Below, in pieces: positions 1 to 12,568 of a stretch of DNA of 64,000 nucleotides; position 1 is the stretch's first letter, and each line of letters opens with the position of its first letter. The DNA is from Paragonimus westermani (taxonomy: Eukaryota; Platyhelminthes; Trematoda; Plagiorchiida; Troglotrematidae): positions 1-64,000 of the forward strand of contig QNGE01000858.1 of NCBI GenBank assembly GCA_008508345.1, given 5' to 3'. Below the pieces are notes generated by a model. That model was not told the DNA's origin, searched no databases, and saw only the letters and a list, made by a program, of their open reading frames with translations. The position numbers and the translations under genes are program-made.

Positions 1-38
1 CCGTCACACCACGTCAAGGTCCAGTCTCACCGTGACGG
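1..38 (+). repeat. 38-bp dispersed repeat, copy 1
   Basis: A 38-base block starts with CCGTCAC and ends with its inverse GTGACGG. It recurs with one difference at 8327-8364 and inverted at 54333-54370 with three. Its right edge coincides with the point where readable Gypsy RT coding on the minus strand stops, so it may be one end of an insertion whose body lies outside the window. Its identity is unknown. Confidence 0.7.
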
Positions 39-692
39 GTTAGTATGCGTAACTCAAATCCAACTTTCTAAGTTAACTGCCAGATAATGGTGCGTACAGT
101 TGCTCAAATTTTTGGTAGAGGATAACGATCTACTTGCAACACTCGCTTCATGGTTACTTTATAGTCACCACAAATTCTTACTGTATCGTTGGGTTTTGAT
201 ACCGATGGCATGGATGTTACTTGGTATGAATACTGGACGGCTTCAATTGCACCTTCTTTTTGGGGCCTGTGTCGGTATTGCTTTCTGTAAAAGTAGTAAA
301 TGTACACCGTAATTTCCCAGCTTTCCAATCTTCGTCTGGTCGAACAAATTCGTATATGCATCCAAATTTGTACATAATCGTAAATGGGCCTAAACGGTAT
401 TAACACCTAATGGACAGCAGGAAGTCCAGCTTCTAGTAAGTAAATGTGGACCCTGTCCTCTAGTCACATGGATATGTAGATAGATTACGCAATTGTTATA
501 GGACAAAAGGACAAGGAAAATATCGATAACATTAGTCATTTGGCCGAAATCAGAACGCGAATGAATTTTACACTGATTCATCTCTAGAAGATGTGGTAAG
601 GCATCCGATCGTAACAATGCAACGGCTGATTCAGTATCGAGCTCAAATGCAACTTGTTTCACATTCGTAGTTAAGGAGACAATAAATGGCAA
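39..692 (-). pseudogene. Gypsy-type LTR retrotransposon pol remnant (protease and start of RT)
   Basis: Read on the minus strand, the stretch at about 690-500 resembles a retroviral-type aspartic protease: VAFELDTESAVALL stands where the family has ELDTGAAV, so the catalytic DTG has become DTE. Further on (about 220-100) comes the Gypsy RT N-terminal motif VRICGDYKVTMKRVLQVD followed by RYPLPKI, the usual lead-in to the first RT palm motif. After one stop the reading continues through EQLYAPLSG and LDLSYAY to about position 39, where it ends at the 38-bp repeat. Frame changes and stops throughout show a dead copy. RNase H, integrase and LTRs are absent or outside the window. Assignment to Gypsy is secure from the RT motif; the exact clade is not. 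Confidence 0.75.
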
Positions 693-3014
693 GTCTGATG
701 TGTTCTCTAAGACTGCGACTTACTGTTGTACTAGTAATGTGTTGAATATTCAAGTTCTCATCCATTGGATTAGTCGACCTGGAATTAGACAACTTGCAAG
801 CATTACGTTTGAAAAGACACTTACTCCTGACAAAATCGAAAAACCGAATTCAAGCGTGGACACAGTCGGTTTTGCGTGCTAATTACCACAACGATAGAAA
901 AAAATTTCTTGACGGTGTTTGACGTTTGCCTTCCGATTAATATCATCATGTAATGTAGATTCCATAGAGGAAAATTATACAAGTTATTTGACCAGATTAA
1001 CAAGTTAGCGCACTATATCACGAGCTTTATCCCACGTTGAGTCGTTTGTATTCGGACTGCAATCGCTCACGCGCGTTTTAATCACAAACACCGACACTAT
1101 AAGTCCTTGGATAAATATCGTTCGTTCTATACGATGCTGTGGTATCTGTCCGTAGGTACAGTCTGGAAGGGCCGGCAAAAGTCGAGATAAATTCGTTAAC
1201 AGAGTTATCGGCGCGTTGACGTGTTGTACAGAATATATAGCGCGTTGTAAAAACATATCGTCCTACGCATATACTGCCTAATGATTCCAGTAAAGATGGT
1301 AAATCTTGTTAGATCTCTAATAGCAAGTTGTCGAAGTGCCGCTGTTCTTTCTGACTGACGTAATGACGCAGTAATTTAGGTTCTGAAATGTCACCCACGT
1401 TCTGGCTACCACCAAGCACAGTGAACAGCTGAAAATAGTTTTTAAAGGTAGTTTTTCACTGTAACTATTGTTCGGTAATAGGCTTTTCCGTAGGCAAGTT
1501 CCAAAATGGAGAAGGTACGTTGACAGAACCCGCCATAATCCAGTTAATCTAGGCTTGTCACCAAACTGTAACGCTTGCCGATTAGCAGAGTGCTGACAGA
1601 CTAATAGAACAGTTTATTGCAACGACAACATGAGTAGACACGAAGCAGTCAACCCGACGTGAGAGAGTATGCTCTGTGTGATCAAGAGAGATGCGGACGA
1701 TTAGTTCCCGTGGACGATAAGACGGTAAATCCGAACAGCAACCGACTGATCGATACACATGCACACAATGTGTGTGAACAGTCGATGACGCATCACGCGG
1801 ACGTATCACCCATTTTGGCACCCTCGGCCAAGACAACCCGTAAGAATTGTCAATTTTGATGTTTGGTTAGCGAACCGCCTTGCCAAGTCTAGAGCTTGGT
1901 GTGAGCCGCATCACAGACGCGAATCTACGACTCTAGCACCGCTGATCTCCTCAGCTCATCTTTAGACAACTGATGATCCAAGTGCTTATTTATCGAAGTC
2001 ACTGGTGAAGCCAAAGCTAAATCTCCTGGCCGCCAGGAGTGAGAATCACATTGAGTTCCAGAGAAAAAAATCTCCGCCCGATTGGACCCCAGTGGGTAGT
2101 CACATACTCGCTGTCAGAGTCAGCATATCAGTTAAAGCCTGTCAACACAAATCGGAAAAGCGTTACACAGTCATTACTCCGGTGTAAACTTCAGTGAACA
2201 GTTGTTCGGATGTTACCAACAATGCGTCATACGGAGCCCACGTCGACAGTTTGAAGCAGACTAGACACTCATCATACTAGCAGAAGATTAGAATATTCAA
2301 CTCCTCTTGTCGGAGATTAGAAATGGTTGGGTAGTACGTCTGATGTTCGGACACAAAGCATTTCCAACGGTGAAAGACTACTGAAGCTGTGCCGGTTGCT
2401 ATGAGCTGAGCATCATATTTCAACACAGGATTAAGCACGATGTTAACTGAGCCATAAACATAAATCACACATTTATGCGTGGCGACAGTCTGTTAAAGAT
2501 TGTCGCGTATTTTGGAGCAATCACCTGGACCCAGATCATGCCACTGTGCACGCCCGGTTTGTTCTGTCATTTTCTCAGAGACCATGAAGTAGCTAATGCA
2601 AGATTAGGTGAAATGCGATTGAAAACGGCGTAAGCAATGCTTACCAGGAGGCCCTGATGAACAAGTTGTCCAGTTCACGTCAATTGAGAGAACCTGAAAA
2701 AACAGTGAAAATCGAGGCAGCTGTAAAAGCCTGTTGTGAAGAGATATGTCTCAAAGATCCTGTGCAGTTGCAACAGAGCTGAGTGTCTATCAGGTTGACA
2801 AAACTTGTGTGCATGCGTCGTTCTGGCTCTGAATATGCTGATGATCATCGATAATTTGGACGCGATGATTAAAAGCTTGCACAAATACGGCGAACATTAC
2901 CTCGATCCATTTGAAATTACCAGAAGGTTATGATTCACGGTAGTAGCGACCTTCGAGGCGATATATGAATGAGACCATGTTTGAAAAAGGTTATTCATTC
3001 ATCACCAGCCAGTC
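693..3014. other. No recognisable gene
   Basis: Only short open frames with no family resemblance are seen on either strand. The part next to 700-880 may hold the decayed gag/protease junction of the neighbouring minus-strand Gypsy remnant, but no zinc knuckle can be read there. Confidence 0.5.
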
Positions 3015-3530
3015 AAGCCGATTTGACGAATGGGCTGATCACTTTAAGGAGCATTTCAGCTGATCTTGATTGAACCATACAGATAACGAGAGCCGGAGGA
3101 TCAACTAATGCGTTCCAGATGGCCCTTCGTCGGGAGTGGTTTTGAAACACGTTACTGAAGCATAACAAGGTTCCCGGATCATATCTTTCTCGTTCTTTTT
3201 CAGACATCGGTGCTGAAAAGCTAATAGTAGAACTTACTTTTCAGACGGTTGAGAAAACTGAGGAGCAAGTCCCGTTTTAAAAATGGGGAGTCGAAGTTCA
3301 CGTGACAACCACAGGGGCATCAGCCCAGTGCTTACTGCACCTGAGTTATTCACTGGTCTTATTTTACGACTCACTGAATTCACGGAAGGTCGGATATCTG
3401 AGGAATGGGCAGGATTGCGATCCGGTCGAAGGCGGATTGACCACAATTTTATTGCGACAGGTCTTCCGGCTTTGACAGACTTATGACCGACCTTAAAGGC
3501 TGCCTTCGATTCGGCTGCTCGTAACATTAT
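3015..3530 (+). pseudogene. RTE-like LINE reverse transcriptase remnant
   Basis: The plus strand carries, in broken frames, the order of motifs expected for an RTE-type non-LTR reverse transcriptase. WADHFKEHFS at about 3030 belongs to the linker between endonuclease and RT. NHRGIS followed by LTAPELFTGLILRLTEFTEGRI at about 3307-3390 corresponds to the NYRGISL block. EEWAGLRSGRRRIDHNF at about 3400-3455 corresponds to EEQAGFRxGRGCIDHIF, and LKAAFDSA at about 3495-3518 corresponds to the palm motif carrying the first catalytic Asp. At least two stops and one frame change interrupt it. The YADD-type motif and the 3' end are not visible. It is a 5'- and 3'-truncated dead copy. Confidence 0.75.
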
Positions 3531-5309
3531 CCGGAACACGATTGCTTCATGATAGCATGATCGAAGGTCTAATCCCGGTCGTGGCAAGAATATGCGCTAC
3601 TGACAAATTCCAGCAAGAGTAAAACTGGAGTCTAGTGCATCTATACGAAAGAGGCTGGCTGGAAAATCTAACTATGTAAGCGTTATTATCAAACATAGGT
3701 GGTGCTCAGCTGAAAATTAGTCAAATTCTCGATTACTCATGAGTAATCTTCAGGAACTGTCTCCTAGGTAAGGGGGATTCATAGAAATACGCGAATCCCT
3801 AAATCGCCGTACGCTTGGTTCACAAATATGGTGAGTTTGTGGACAGCTGTCGCAGATGTTCACAACTGGTAGTGGTGTTTGTCGGGGATGTCTGAAATCG
3901 CTCCAGTTGCTAATCTTTGTCATGAACAACATCCTGGAAGGTACGCTTGAAGAATTCAGTGCGTTTGGCGTTGGGTTTCTCTTTGATACTAAGTTGTTCG
4001 ACACGGAGTATGCATACCTAAATTATTACCCTGACTCTATATTGATACATTTGTTTGTTTCGGTCAACGGTTTATTCATTCAAAAAAATTTAGAACAATG
4101 GAACGTCTGTTGTGCTCTGGGCGATTTGGATGTGACTCCACTTCACTTGTGGCCGCCCAACAATGGAATCGCTAAACCATTTCTGAAACCTCTTACAGCA
4201 AACTGACAACGGGCTGAATGTCTACTTAGATTGCACACCCTCGCAAAGAATCGAGATAGAACCTGGAACAATTTTGAAAGAAACCCAAGCCACCTTCGCA
4301 GCACCATAATTTCAAATCCGTTACTGCCGACCAGTATAATAACGACCCTGAGCGTCGTGGTTTTATCAGGAGCACAGAAGCCTAGTTGAATACGTTAACG
4401 GTTATTGAAACAAATCATTCCAGATCACCAGAGTGTCATCGATAACGCGTGGGTTTTACAGATGACACAAAAGCAGTCCACTTTCTACCAACTTACAAGG
4501 CAGTCCGCTGGTGAAGCAACAACTGTCAGTCTTTTACTTTCCACCCTTGTTTCCCAACCACAACATCAGGAAAGCAATGTCGTCACGATTTCATCAAACA
4601 ATTGGTACTAGTGCGGTTAAAAGGGCGCTTGTCTTACACCTATCGTCGAGAACACCACGGTAAGAGAGTTTATTCACAGAAAACACATGAATGTTGAAAA
4701 TGAGGGTGGATTTAACAGCCCGAGCTGACTGTTTGAATGCTCGGTTGTTCACCGAAATGTAGTGTGTAGGTTACGCACAATTTTAAGACTTGTCAGCGAC
4801 AGTAAACTCTACTTTGACTTTGACAGCAACAGGTGGAGCACTATATCGCTTTTATGGTGCCGCTGACAAAAAGATGATTTTTTGTGCACGATGATACCAT
4901 AGAAAGAAACGTCCAAGTTGTTGCTGCAAACAACGCACTAGGATATCAGCAATCCTGTCAACGGAACATCCATGAGACTGCCAATTTGTCTGGAGCTAAA
5001 CAGTCGTATTATTTGGCCAATATTACACTTAGCAATTTCGTGCATCGGTCACTAGTTAAATCGCACTAATGTGTTGAACTGCTTGGGCATGTCTCACGGA
5101 CTACACAGAAAGGTGGGTAAATCACTGCTGCTTTTGCTTCATTTACTCTTTTCCATATCCCAGCTAGAATGCCGGTCAGTGGCGACTGAATCAAAACCTC
5201 ATTCAGTTGTTGACAAGTATGCCATTTGGACGAAAGATCGCACTACTGATTCATCACCGTCATCTTAGACTGTCCAATGACTGGTTATTACAAACGTAAA
5301 GTCTGAGGT
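3531..5309. other. No recognisable gene
   Basis: No coding resemblance is seen in 3531-5070. Around 5070-5310 the plus strand may contain a degraded lead-in to the Gypsy RT remnant that follows, but no single motif is good enough to call. Confidence 0.4.
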
Positions 5310-5515
5310 GGGAATGCTAGAATATGGATCGGTGTATCCACTCTGATACCTATCCCTCACCCAGAATCAATGGACGAATCATGGAAATACCCCGTTATGA
5401 CGTATACAGGAAGCTGGACCTGGAAAGCGTTTATGATTGTGTGGAGCCATCGGTGAGTGGATACACATTTCAGAGTTTTGATAGTGCACGTGTTTCTTCT
5501 GTGCTACCCCCTTCT
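5310..5515 (+). pseudogene. Gypsy-type RT fragment
   Basis: An open plus-strand frame (5324-5626) contains DTYPSPRING at about 5345 followed by YDVYRKLDLESVYDCV. This matches the arrangement DxYPLPRI...(Y)KVYSxLDLxSAYHQI that carries the first catalytic Asp of Gypsy-type RTs. SGYTFQSFDSA at about 5458-5490 stands where such RTs have a xxYTAFEA(G) block. The downstream part of the same frame shows no further RT motifs and is serine-rich. Only about 65 residues of RT are supported. Confidence 0.5.
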
Positions 5516-8322
5516 AGTTCTTCCAACCTAGGCCCATCCACAGCGCCTTCTAGTTGTGCCTGTACTCCATATATATACTGCATCGTCCTGGAATTGTCAG
5601 GTAGTTCTTCATTGTTCTACCCGTAGGCTTATGCGTGCACAATTGTGCGTCAACCACAACGCATAAATTCTAGTGTCATGAGAAAGTTCATTTTAGACCG
5701 TTTCCCATAGCTCCACCGCATTTTGACCGAATATCGGGCCTTCTGACCGACCAACTTAAACACGTCGGTCTACAGTGTGTGATATTCTCCCAATTGCGGG
5801 CGCAAGGACGTCTACGGCCCGGTTTACAGCTCAGTATATGGCTGCTTCGTTAAGATGATGCTTCGCTCCACAACGATAAGAACACTTCAGACACATTTGC
5901 CACTATCTAGACCTACAAAATTTAAGTCAGTGACGCCATAACTCCTCGAAAACTATTCGACCTTTGTTCTCTCCTGATCCATGAAAAGAATCGATCAAAC
6001 TTATGCACCTGCTTTTTAACCTATTCTGTTTCCCCTATTGCAAATCAGCTAGTACCCAGTGTCAGTGAATACTGCTCACTTGGTTTTGCCCGAGTTTCTG
6101 TGCCGCAATTATCAATTCACTGGTTCCACTGAACCCCAAACACTAGCTAACATATATACATGTAACATGTATGGCGTTAATACGGTTGGCGCTAGCGAAA
6201 TATGAAGATGTAGAAGTCCGAACGGTGTAGATTGGCCTTACGCAATGACAACACATAAACTGAACTCATCATCCGCCAGGCCGATTGGAAAAAATAGCAA
6301 AACAACTCGGTGCTTGTTCTTCAAATCAGCAGCCCACCGGACATGTAGCGGAGTACCCACAACCGTTTATAGGATGATGCAAGATAAATCTACATAAGTC
6401 TTGCATTTTGTTTGTGCTGTTCACTTGTCCATGCTTCAGCAGCCATTTCAATTTATGAAACAACAAATAAGACGCAACTGTCGCTCCAAATGAAGACGTC
6501 AACACGGCCACCAGAATCGCAGGGTGCGACCAGATTCACAGAAAAGAAATCAAATAGACTCGAACAACCAGGAATAGGCTAACAGGAAAGGTAACCTGTT
6601 ACGACCTCCATCCAGTGCTTGCACACCAATGCCACATCTATCCTCAGCAAAATAAACAAGTTTTAAACGCTATGCGATGCACCGAGACCGTTCGTTGTTG
6701 GTGTAACAGAAACCCGGCTTAAGTCATGTTAACAGACGAGGAATTCAGTATAACCACGCGTGACTGTGTACTTTTATGATTGCCAATGTACGAACAGCGG
6801 TGACCAGTCATCAAGTCAACTGACTAGTGCGACCTATTGAACGCCGGCTGCCTTGATGGTTAACGACCGTCCACCCGATGATGTCACGAGCAGGCTTACC
6901 TCTACAGGATTTTCACAGACCCCATTAATGGCCCACTTTAAGTACCCTAAGATTAACTTCGATATGAGCGGGATTCATGCTGAACGCGGGTCCGATGCTC
7001 TCGAACTCTACGGTGAAGTTATGAATTCCCACTTACACCAAAAGGTCAGAAGATTCCTACGACGGGGTTCTCTAAGATGCGTTCAGGGCTAGGTTGTAGT
7101 CTACCAAATGAGTAACATTACTAACCACACGCGAGGTGAAGCCCATCCTGGTAGTATTGACCACAGCCATCATACCTAAAACAACGAGTGAAGTATAGGA
7201 AGTCCCCACGGATCGGAACCTAGTGAGGAAAGTTTGAAAGACGGACAACCTAACTCTGACAAAAAAGCCGGCGATAGGTATTGGACCGATACCTTAGCGT
7301 ATCTGTCCCTGGAGGATCACCAGAGGTTTCCTGTGGACGCACGCATCGAAATCATCTACAGTAATGCCACAATCAGGCAACCTAGAAGATAAAGGCGCAA
7401 AAACTGTACAAAATGCCTACCCACAGTAAGGAGATCAGATAAGAAAGAACAGATGACCAAGCAGCCGCTGAAAATGAACGGTGGTACTCTAATGTCCGAA
7501 CACGTGAATACGTCAACAGGTAGCGTATGCACTACTCTGGAGGTCCTCGTCACTAGTGTGTTGTTTCGCTAAAACATGGCTCCAGGATTCTAGCTGAATG
7601 CCGCATCTTTCTTTTCTGTCAGCCGCTCCGCCAGGCGTCCACAATGTGCACCTGTCTGGGGATACTACGACTCAAGCCACTGGCCACGTATGAAGCTGTC
7701 ATAGACCTCACGTCAACTCCATAGAAAAGGAAAGAGCGGCTGGTAAACACTAGCCACTAGATACCTCTTTAGTTCCACACGTCCACCAAAAATGTTTCCA
7801 GTTCTGACGTCAATTCCCTACAGCCACCTAAAACAACAGGGACAGGACGATCTGAACCTGATTCCGATGTAATAACTATACAATCGGGTTCAGGCCAAGT
7901 GAGCTGCTCCTTGAAGGTTCAGTTCAACCGCAGGTCACCGCAACTGGTTGATCATAAGAGGACCATTTTGGGGGATGTGGTTTAACTAACCGAGTCGAGG
8001 ACCACCGCCACCACGGACCAATAAGAAGAGCATTCTGAAAGGCTCCGACACAACGGCTCGCTCCACCACATTCAATCACTGAACTAGGTGATACGCAAGC
8101 CTTTAGTCAGCTCGTGATTAAGCTTTCAATCGTGATATTCACATTCAGAGCCGGGATGAATTAGGTGATGATGAGTGTTACAACTTAGAACCACGTTAAA
8201 CTGCGAGCCCTGACACGTAGTCGGCCCAGAGTAGAATGAGAACATGTGACGGCAATAGCGCGTAGCTTTATCGCACACGAGTGAATGACATCATAATAAT
8301 GATGAGACAGATAAGACAATCG
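5516..8322. other. No recognisable gene
   Basis: Open frames here are short and unsupported on both strands. A single N at 8323 marks an assembly join just before the second copy of the 38-bp repeat, so continuity across it should not be assumed. Confidence 0.5.
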
Positions 8323-8326
8323 NAAG

Positions 8327-8364
8327 CCGTCACACCACGTCAAGGTCCAGCCTCACCGTGACGG
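8327..8364 (+). repeat. 38-bp dispersed repeat, copy 2
   Basis: Same 38-base block as at 1-38 with one base changed (T to C in the middle); the 7-base inverted ends CCGTCAC/GTGACGG are intact. It lies four bases after the N at 8323 and about 80 bases before a Gypsy integrase remnant. Confidence 0.7.
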
Positions 8365-8442
8365 TGCCGATTTATTAGCTCACAGGCTACTGCGTCGTCG
8401 CTCTGTAGCATTAATTTCAACGATATAAGCGATTCCCAGCAC

Positions 8443-9180
8443 CACCCCGGAGCTGTTCGACCCGTTCACTTCGTGCAATTTAAGAACCTACCATTCTCAG
8501 TGGACGATGTTGAAAGGACCATATACAGTTGTGCAGTTTGCACCGACTTTGAGCCGAGGTTTTTCAAAACGTCGACCGGAAAGCTGATCAAGGTAACGTG
8601 TCCTTTCGAACGACTGTTTTGACTCCAAAGACCCTTCCGCTTCCCAAAAACAAACCCTCATTTGCGATAATTAATGAAGACTCAAGACTTCCATTCACGT
8701 TCGCGTGGTGGGACACGACAGCAACAACTGTCACCGATCGTTTCTGACAGTTGTTCCGTTTGGCATGCCAATCATTCAGACCGCTATCTTCTATCTCCCA
8801 GAAATTAAAGCGCTTCCTACACGATCAAGGAATAATGAACATCAGAACGACGGTTCAGTGGCACTCTCTGGCTCCCTATCAAACTCGCTATTGAATCTAG
8901 GTCACCTCAAATCACTGAATGGGAATTTGTTTTCTCTGATGTTCCTCATACCATTCGTTCTCTTTCACGCAATACCACAAACACTACTTCACACGGGCGG
9001 CAGTTCCGATACAATCGGAAATCGACCACTGATGCCTTCTCCCCAAGCTGACCAACTGCTTCCATGCGACGTAACGTTCGCTCATCTAAATAGCAATCGC
9101 TAGTTGATGAGGCCAGACTCATTGAACGCAACTCCAAATATATCCATGTGGGACTTCTAAACCTTACATAGAAAACACTC
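8443..9180 (+). pseudogene. Gypsy-type integrase remnant
   Basis: The plus strand reads HPGAVRPVHFVQFKNLPFSV, then CAVCTDFEPRFFKTSTGKLI and PFERLF. This is the zinc-binding HHCC end of a Gypsy integrase (HPG...H...CxxC) running into the (P)FERLS(V)DF segment just before the first catalytic Asp, where the frame breaks. From about 8845 to 9180, in another frame, comes the C-terminal part: WEFVFSDVPHTIRSL, then (N)TTSHGRQF, then RRNVRSSK and LVDEARLIERNSKY. These correspond to the family's LPDxLHxIRSLL...TPHERFF...LVDEVxLIEANP. The catalytic DDE core between them is largely missing or scrambled. It is a decayed copy with several frameshifts. The 132-residue open frame at 8705-9103 runs through the same stretch in a non-matching frame. 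Confidence 0.75.
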
Positions 9181-10484
9181 TTCACCTATCAGTTTGCTCC
9201 AAAGGCGTAATTAGTACGTCCACTCGTTAACGTGTCATCCTCTGAGGCAAAAATTGAATGCAGTCTGAATGTTTGGTCGTCTGCGCGAAAATCAATCCCA
9301 GGATTGGAGAAACTTGTTCCCTTCTTACAAGCAGTCTGCGTGGAGAAGCTTCATCACCGTTAATGAAAAAATAAACGACTCGTCCACACAAACCCAGAAA
9401 CCGTGAGGCTCAACAAAATTCTCGTCTCACTCTACTTTGCCAACGTCTGTGTTCTTAAACAGAGGGGAATGGAATGTGATGTAAGCTTATGTCTATGACT
9501 AGTCACTGGTTATATCATACTACTCCACGCCTCCATTTTCGCTTGTTCCAGCTTCTGCAATTAAAAAACGCATAAATACTACATCCCAAGCTTTCAGTCT
9601 TCTCGTGTTCGTCCAATGTACTTTTGGCAAATACCTAGTAAACAACAATGGGCGAATAACTGTACAAAAATTGTATGGCTACAGTCCAAAAGTAAAGCAA
9701 ACTTGACAGCATTCACTAAGGAAGCTTACCGACCCACTTGGTGGGGTGCACGGACATTAAAACATTAAAAATGAATTTCCTTGATGAAAGTCCCTGGTAA
9801 CGGACAGGAATATCTACCAAGAGCTGTTAAAATCATTCATGAGAACACACTATATGACACATAAAATGTAAGCAGTAACAACATGTGTGGTCAACCATCA
9901 ATCGGGAGCTATCAGCTCCAAGAACGAACAGCCTGAGTCAACAGCCTATGCACACTCGGTCGAGTGATAAACACCTAGAACTGCATTAGAAAATGCAAAC
10001 AATCTTGGGTTCTGACTACACTAATGCACCAACTGAGTTGGCCACGACAAAAACGTGGCCTGTTTACACAATGCGCTTTGCAGTGGAAGAGGTCGGGTTT
10101 CGGCTTTAGCCCCCTGTCGTCATAGTCAGCTGCATCATCAAGCGCGCCAACTGGTTGGGCGCACGTTCAGCCGTTGTTTGTCACAGGCTCGTACGAGACC
10201 ACGCTTGTAAAACATCGGCGCACTGAGATTTGAATTGAAATGTCTTGTTGTCTGATGAATCAAACGTCCGGAAACGGCAAATTATCGTTCGACTCTCCTT
10301 CGTACGAGACAGAAAGATCCCACTGGTGATATCGGTTTACACTGAGCCGCGCCATCTAACTGTAGTTCAGGGAAAGGGCGGGGAGGTTCCTATTGTGGAT
10401 GTAAGTGTGATCGGCTAATCTGCACTCTAACCCAATTTTTCGAGGTGTCACACGAACCAATTTTACTGAGCAGACTCAGCGAAA
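9181..10484. other. No recognisable gene; small hairpins
   Basis: No coding resemblance. Around 10036-10056 there is a short hairpin (GGCCACG, 7-base loop, CGTGGCC). Nothing links it to a known element. Confidence 0.4.
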
Positions 10485-10945
10485 CGCAAGAAGAATACAT
10501 CCGTGAAGAGTAAGCTGGATTTCGCCCCGCCAGCGGCTGCACTGATCACACCTTCGTACTGCGCTAGGTGCTTGATCTACAATATTGAGAAGGAAAGCCT
10601 AACAGCTGCTGTCTTGCTGAGCATCGGAGGAAGCTTTGATTCAGTCGACAGGGCTATCGAAGAAGAGTGTACCTAAGAAGCATATCGACATGTTGAATAC
10701 AACATATTGTCAGACGCCGGGTAGCGTTGGGTTTTACGGCAACGCACCGCCGACCTTCGGCATCTCAACTGATGTGTGACAAGGTTGTCCAGCCTCTCCA
10801 TTCATATTCAACTTTGCTACATACGGGATCCTACAATATGACCTGACAGACTGTCAATATGATGGCGTGGAACTGCTGCCAGGCACTCGACCTCAAGGCA
10901 TAGAATGCGCAGACGAAATCGCCCTAATCTGTGAGGGCTTATAAG
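10485..10945 (+). pseudogene. RTE-like LINE reverse transcriptase remnant
   Basis: In changing frames the plus strand reads EEYIREE, stop, AGFRPASGCTDHTF (EEQAGFRPGRGCTDHIF block), a degraded FDSVDR segment, QGCPASPFIFNFATYGIL (the RQGCPLSPxLFN block) at about 10785-10835, LTDCQYDGVELLPGTRPQGI, and finally CADEIALICEGL at about 10908-10942. The last corresponds to the YADDIALL catalytic motif with the second Asp replaced by Glu. The motif order is right for an RTE-type RT; several stops make it inactive. No endonuclease or 3' tail is recognisable nearby. Confidence 0.8.
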
Positions 10946-11299
10946 TATCGATCCTTGTTTGCGAGTGGGGGGTTAGGCTGAAGATGGCAGCCTGGTGATC
11001 AGTTCATGACTTAGGTTCGGAGTATGAAGGCACTTCGCCTAAAGCTTGCTTCAGCAGGGCTCTCCCGGTTGACCGGCTGAGGTCCGAAGGACAATAAACA
11101 CCTTTAGTTGAGGACGTTGTCCGATATGGCCAAGAAAAAAGTCGTTGACACCCATGTTGTGAACCACTATGTGCACCGCAATTTTTTTCTTTTATCCCTC
11201 CACACCTTTTACCCTAACCACAGACATTATCTCCCTTCTCTTCAGTTCAGGGAGTTGACGACTCTATGTAGTCTCTAAGCGTTGGATATACATAGCATG

Positions 11300-12140
11300 G
11301 AACACGTACTTATTGGAAAGAACTGAAGAAGCTTACGGTGAGTACCGAATAGCCCGTGCCCGGGCAAAAAAAAGTTGTGCAGAAAGATGAGCGTCAGTAC
11401 CACCTAAATCTGACCAACAAATTCAGTATCAATGTAAAACTGATCTATGACGCTGTTGGTTCCATCATCAACGGTCGAAACGGTCATCCTACTTGCGCCA
11501 AGCAAGTGGGATGATCGTTTCAAATAGAAACAACCAGCGATCTCAGTAACCAGCATCTGAGAGTTCGCTACCAGCCCCACAAAATCAGTACATACATTTG
11601 GAAGCAGAATTACAGATGTCGTGAGAACAAGCATTGTCAAACCACGTGTCCTGCTCTGAAAAACTGCCTGCGCTCTGTGAAAACAGGTCTTCAGGTTCTG
11701 ATTTCATCTGTCCTCTAGCACTTTGTAGCATCATTAAAGAGACCAAAATATCAGTAGTTAACGTTGATGCTTAACTGACACAACAACGTGAAGAAAAAAG
11801 ACAAGCCCAAGCCGAGGGAAAACGAAGAAAAAAGACATATATAGGGCAATCAACTATCGGAACAATTCTGTGAAAAGCCTAATCTACCTTTCCGAGAAAT
11901 CCGCCTCTCGAAGGCTGCAGGGTGTGCGCAGTCCCCATCTTTGAAGTCGGTGATCGCAATGAGTTCGCCACTTGCAGGCCGGTTGCTTTATTATCTGTTG
12001 CCTCAAAGGTTATGGGGAGCCCGATTTACGACCAGCTAATTGCGCATCTCACTCGATTTGTACCGTTATCAGAGGGTCACTGCGGATTTCGGGTGTCACC
12101 AATTAACTTGCTGATTGCTGAGAAGGTACAAAACGAGTGA
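11300..12140 (+). pseudogene. CR1-like LINE reverse transcriptase fragment
   Basis: The well-supported part is an open frame at 11922-12140. VPIFEVGDRNEFATCRPVAL corresponds to VPIFKKGDRxxxxNYRPVSL; then LLSVASKVM, DQLIAHL and GHCGFRVSPINLLIAEK correspond to the HGFRxxxSTxTNLL block. These are the first RT blocks of CR1/Jockey-group LINEs. Upstream, about 11330-11430 (YRIARARAKK and YHLNLTNKF) is compatible with the basic linker between endonuclease and RT. Between them, about 11750-11870, the sequence resembles the 3' untranslated block of the RTE family seen at 37870-38090, suggesting a small insertion. No catalytic RT motif remains. Confidence 0.6.
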
Positions 12141-12411
12141 ATACACCACGGTCTCTACTCTACCCGGACGGGCTTCGATAGCGGCACACCCCATCAACCG
12201 CCCCTCATCAACCCTACAATCTCTCAAGAAAAATACCTTTGCCTATCAAAAACAACAACTCTACGGATAATTCACCAAAACCAAAACGTCACACGAGTCA
12301 TTTGACTTGCAAACAACACTTTTAGCTTTCGGACGTGTTCAATCTGAAGCACCCAGTCAGTCTGTCACAACTGCGTCATCAGTAATCGAATTCACTTGAC
12401 GCACACACACC

Positions 12412-12542
12412 AAAGGCTTCGCTTCAACCTTGGTCGACACCTACAGTACCACGAGCAAGAATACACTTGGATTATTCTGGACCTCACCATGGCCCAAACT
12501 TCCTTACGTCTACCACAAGTGACCTGTTGGGGGGTCGTAACA
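12412..12542 (+). repeat. Partial 5' LTR of the 12.4-16.1 kb Gypsy copy
   Basis: The 12412-12524 segment is repeated, diverged in its first half and nearly identical in its second, at about 15952-16064, an offset of exactly 3540 bases. The copy ends in GTAACA at 12542. From 12544 TGGCGACGG looks like the start of a primer binding site, fixing this as the 5' LTR. The outer (left) LTR boundary could not be located. Confidence 0.6.
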
Positions 12543-12568
12543 GTTGGCGACGGTATCATTTCTGATCG